NCBI GenBank assembly: GCA_011682565.1 | Contig: JAACEJ010000163.1 | Coordinates: 1 to 7,275 of the forward strand | Origin: Actinomycetota bacterium | GTDB lineage: Bacteria > Zhuqueibacterota > Zhuqueibacteria > Residuimicrobiales > Krinioviventaceae | Length of the DNA: 7,275 bases | Reading direction: 5' to 3' | Notes under the pieces: generated by a model | Seen by the model: only the letters and a program-made list of their open reading frames with translations | Told to the model about the DNA's origin: nothing | Databases searched by the model: none | Position numbers and translations under genes: made by a program | In this document: positions 5,867-7,275 of the stretch, piece by piece | How the letters are laid out: the number at the start of each line of letters is the position of its first letter | Numbering within the stretch: the first letter of the stretch is position 1

Positions 5867-7275
5867 TTACAGCGGACTCTCGTTTAAAAACTTTTTCGCC
5901 CGCTCAATGCTTTCTTTTATATCATGACGATCGGGTGAAATAGCGAGCAGGTGTTCCCATTGATAAATTGCCCGGCTTAAATTTCCCTGGCTGGCATAAA
6001 CAACACCGAGGTTTTCTCTCGCATTCATATTATCATGATCAAAATGAATCAGCTTTTCATATACACGCGCAGCTTCATTGTATTTTCGATCACGAAAATA
6101 AGAATTACCTAAAAATGTATGGGCATCTTTGTCTTCAGGATATTCGTCGATGAACATCTGGAATGCGCTGATTGCTTCCTTGTAGTTTTGTGATTCGTAT
6201 AGAGCAATGGCTTTGGACAATTTTGTCAAGCGAGCATCATCAGGATTCAGACTATTATCGCTTTCTTCCATTGCCTGTCCATCCCCTCCACCGGCAACTT
6301 GTTCAAGGAACTCGTCAAATTCATCATCGGTTTCCAGGAATGGTTGTTCATTTTCCAGTTCATCAATAAGAGCATCAAACGTTACTCCATCCATAGCTTC
6401 GGCATCGAGTGTTTCTTCAATTTCCTGATCGTTTAATTCTATTCGGGCAATATTCTGCGTTACACCCGGCGCAGATTCTTTGTCATCAGCACCTTCACCT
6501 TCTTTAATCTTTTGCTCTTGCAATAAAAGATTAATGTTTTCATCGAGTTCGCCCGATGGCGCTACCAGACCCTGTTCATCCTCGATTTCTAGAAATTCTT
6601 CAAAAGGATCAACGAGTTCCTGCACCTCTAAAATATGAATATCTTTTACCTCTGCAACGATATTTGCATCTTCAACAGAAGTACCCTCAAAAAAATCATC
6701 CGCTTCCGCCGGCTGCGGTTCTTCCATGCCGCCGCCTTCTTTAACCATCGATGTAAACTCGACTTCTTCCTTGTCTATTTTTTTATCGGAAAACTTTTTA
6801 TCATCAATATTCAAGTCGGCGATGATTTCGCTATCGTCCTGAGCAACCGTTTTATCCCGGCCATTACCTAAATCAGCGTCCGTTTCCGAATAATCAAAAA
6901 CACTCGCGTCTTGTTCAAGCTCTTGTAAACCCAAATCAAGTTCATCATCAAAGGATGGCTCATCAGTATCCCGAATTTCAAAGAGTTCCTCAACTGTATC
7001 GGAATCGATTGTTACATCCGGCTCAATCGATGGATCAATAGAGTCGACAAGGGATTCTTCAGACGCGTCACCTGCATATTCAAACGAATCCTCATCCGTT
7101 AGTGATTCAGCACTATTTTGATCTTTATCCGTAGTGGACTTTCTTTTATCAAACAAATCTTCAAGTGGCGTGGTTAAGAGTTCATCGACTCCAATTGCAA
7201 ACAGATCTTTTTGGCTCTCTTCTGCTTCGCCTTTATTGCTTTCCTCCTCGATGTTGTCAGCAGTGGGAACGGTCT
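5867..7275 (-). CDS. Acidic protein with C-terminal TPR repeats (N-terminus outside window)
   Basis: The frame is open from the stop at 5867 to the right edge (468 complete codons), so the gene begins outside the window. A TTG at 7156 is only an internal Leu: the codons before it continue in the same acidic style (VDELLTTPLEDLFDKRK spans it) and no ribosome binding site precedes it. Two parts are visible. About 350 residues are low in complexity and rich in Asp and Glu (20 of the 60 residues after that TTG are acidic), with almost no Cys or Trp, and are probably disordered. The C-terminal 120 residues hold three TPR units with exact 34-residue spacing (6226-5921), each with the usual small and aromatic positions (AIALYESQNYKEAI, LGNSYFRDRKYNEAA, LGVVYASQGNLSRAI), closed by a capping helix ending in KKFLNESPL. 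TPR arrays bind protein partners. No signal peptide or membrane segment is visible in this part. I do not recognise the family; FimV-like or secretion/motility scaffold proteins have comparable layouts but nothing specific ties it to them. Confidence 0.88.
   Translation of the reverse strand, partial: TVPTADNIEEESNKGEAEESQKDLFAIGVDELLTTPLEDLFDKRKSTTDKDQNSAESLTDEDSFEYAGDASEESLVDSIDPSIEPDVTIDSDTVEELFEIRDTDEPSFDDELDLGLQELEQDASVFDYSETDADLGNGRDKTVAQDDSEIIADLNIDDKKFSDKKIDKEEVEFTSMVKEGGGMEEPQPAEADDFFEGTSVEDANIVAEVKDIHILEVQELVDPFEEFLEIEDEQGLVAPSGELDENINLLLQEQKIKEGEGADDKESAPGVTQNIARIELNDQEIEETLDAEAMDGVTFDALIDELENEQPFLETDDEFDEFLEQVAGGGDGQAMEESDNSLNPDDARLTKLSKAIALYESQNYKEAISAFQMFIDEYPEDKDAHTFLGNSYFRDRKYNEAARVYEKLIHFDHDNMNARENLGVVYASQGNLSRAIYQWEHLLAISPDRHDIKESIERAKKFLNESPL
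5921..6226 (-). other. Three consecutive 34-residue TPR units
   Basis: These units lie inside the acidic TPR gene at residues 311-344, 345-378 and 379-412, counting from the TTG at 7156. Spacing is exactly 34 residues. Each shows the consensus pattern of Leu/Tyr at helix A, Gly or Ala at position 8, and Ala at positions 20 and 27. They form the only clearly folded part of the visible protein. Confidence 0.85.

Noticed and set aside
7154..7156. TTG as the start codon of the acidic TPR protein
   Set aside because: The frame stays open with the same acidic composition to the window edge, and there is no ribosome binding site, so the TTG is an internal leucine codon.
1..7275. CRISPR array, tRNA, rRNA, transposase or phage genes
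   Set aside because: I found no regularly spaced direct repeats, tRNA-like cloverleaf, rRNA sequence or mobile-element protein in the window.

Overview
The window is a chromosomal segment of moderate GC content (mid-40s percent by eye, with AT-rich gaps) from a bacterium. No marker gene fixes the taxon. A PHP-type endonuclease fused to a UvrD helicase, a YqhD-like aldehyde reductase, an isoamylase-type glycogen debranching enzyme and the tandem GACGC/GCGTC plus CATTCCCACGC/GCGTGGGAATG palindrome together fit an anaerobic or facultative Gram-negative lineage such as Desulfobacterota or an uncultivated relative. That placement is inference only.

All four substantial genes lie on the minus strand, so they are described here from right to left. 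(1) A very acidic protein with three C-terminal TPR units enters across the right edge and stops at 5867; its start lies outside the window. (2) A 588-base gap (5279-5866) holds, on the opposite strand, a 62-codon internal fragment of a YiaK/DlgD-type Ldh_2-family dehydrogenase (5564-5770), plus a degenerate short dispersed repeat just left of it. (3) A glycogen debranching enzyme, GlgX (start 5278, stop 3206), has all four GH13 conserved regions. (4) A 79-base gap carries two tandem palindromes (3151-3197). (5) A YqhD-like NADPH-dependent alcohol/aldehyde dehydrogenase follows (start 3126, stop 1972). (6) A 218-base gap holds an 11-bp-stem inverted repeat and a 14-bp perfect palindrome. (7) An EndoQ-like PHP nuclease fused to a UvrD/Rep helicase starts at 1753 and leaves across the left edge, with 584 residues visible.

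GlgX and the aldehyde reductase could be co-transcribed: GlgX removes branches from glycogen limit dextrins, and the reductase consumes NADPH and aldehydes. The functional link is weak, because the palindromic unit sits between them. The EndoQ-UvrD gene has its own AT-rich upstream region and is probably transcribed separately as a DNA-repair gene. Both edge genes are truncated only by the window: each reading frame is open to the last base.

I see no strong evidence for a new multi-gene system. The best leads are the EndoQ-helicase fusion, the cleanly bounded dehydrogenase fragment, the palindromic units, and the acidic TPR protein with a recurring short motif.
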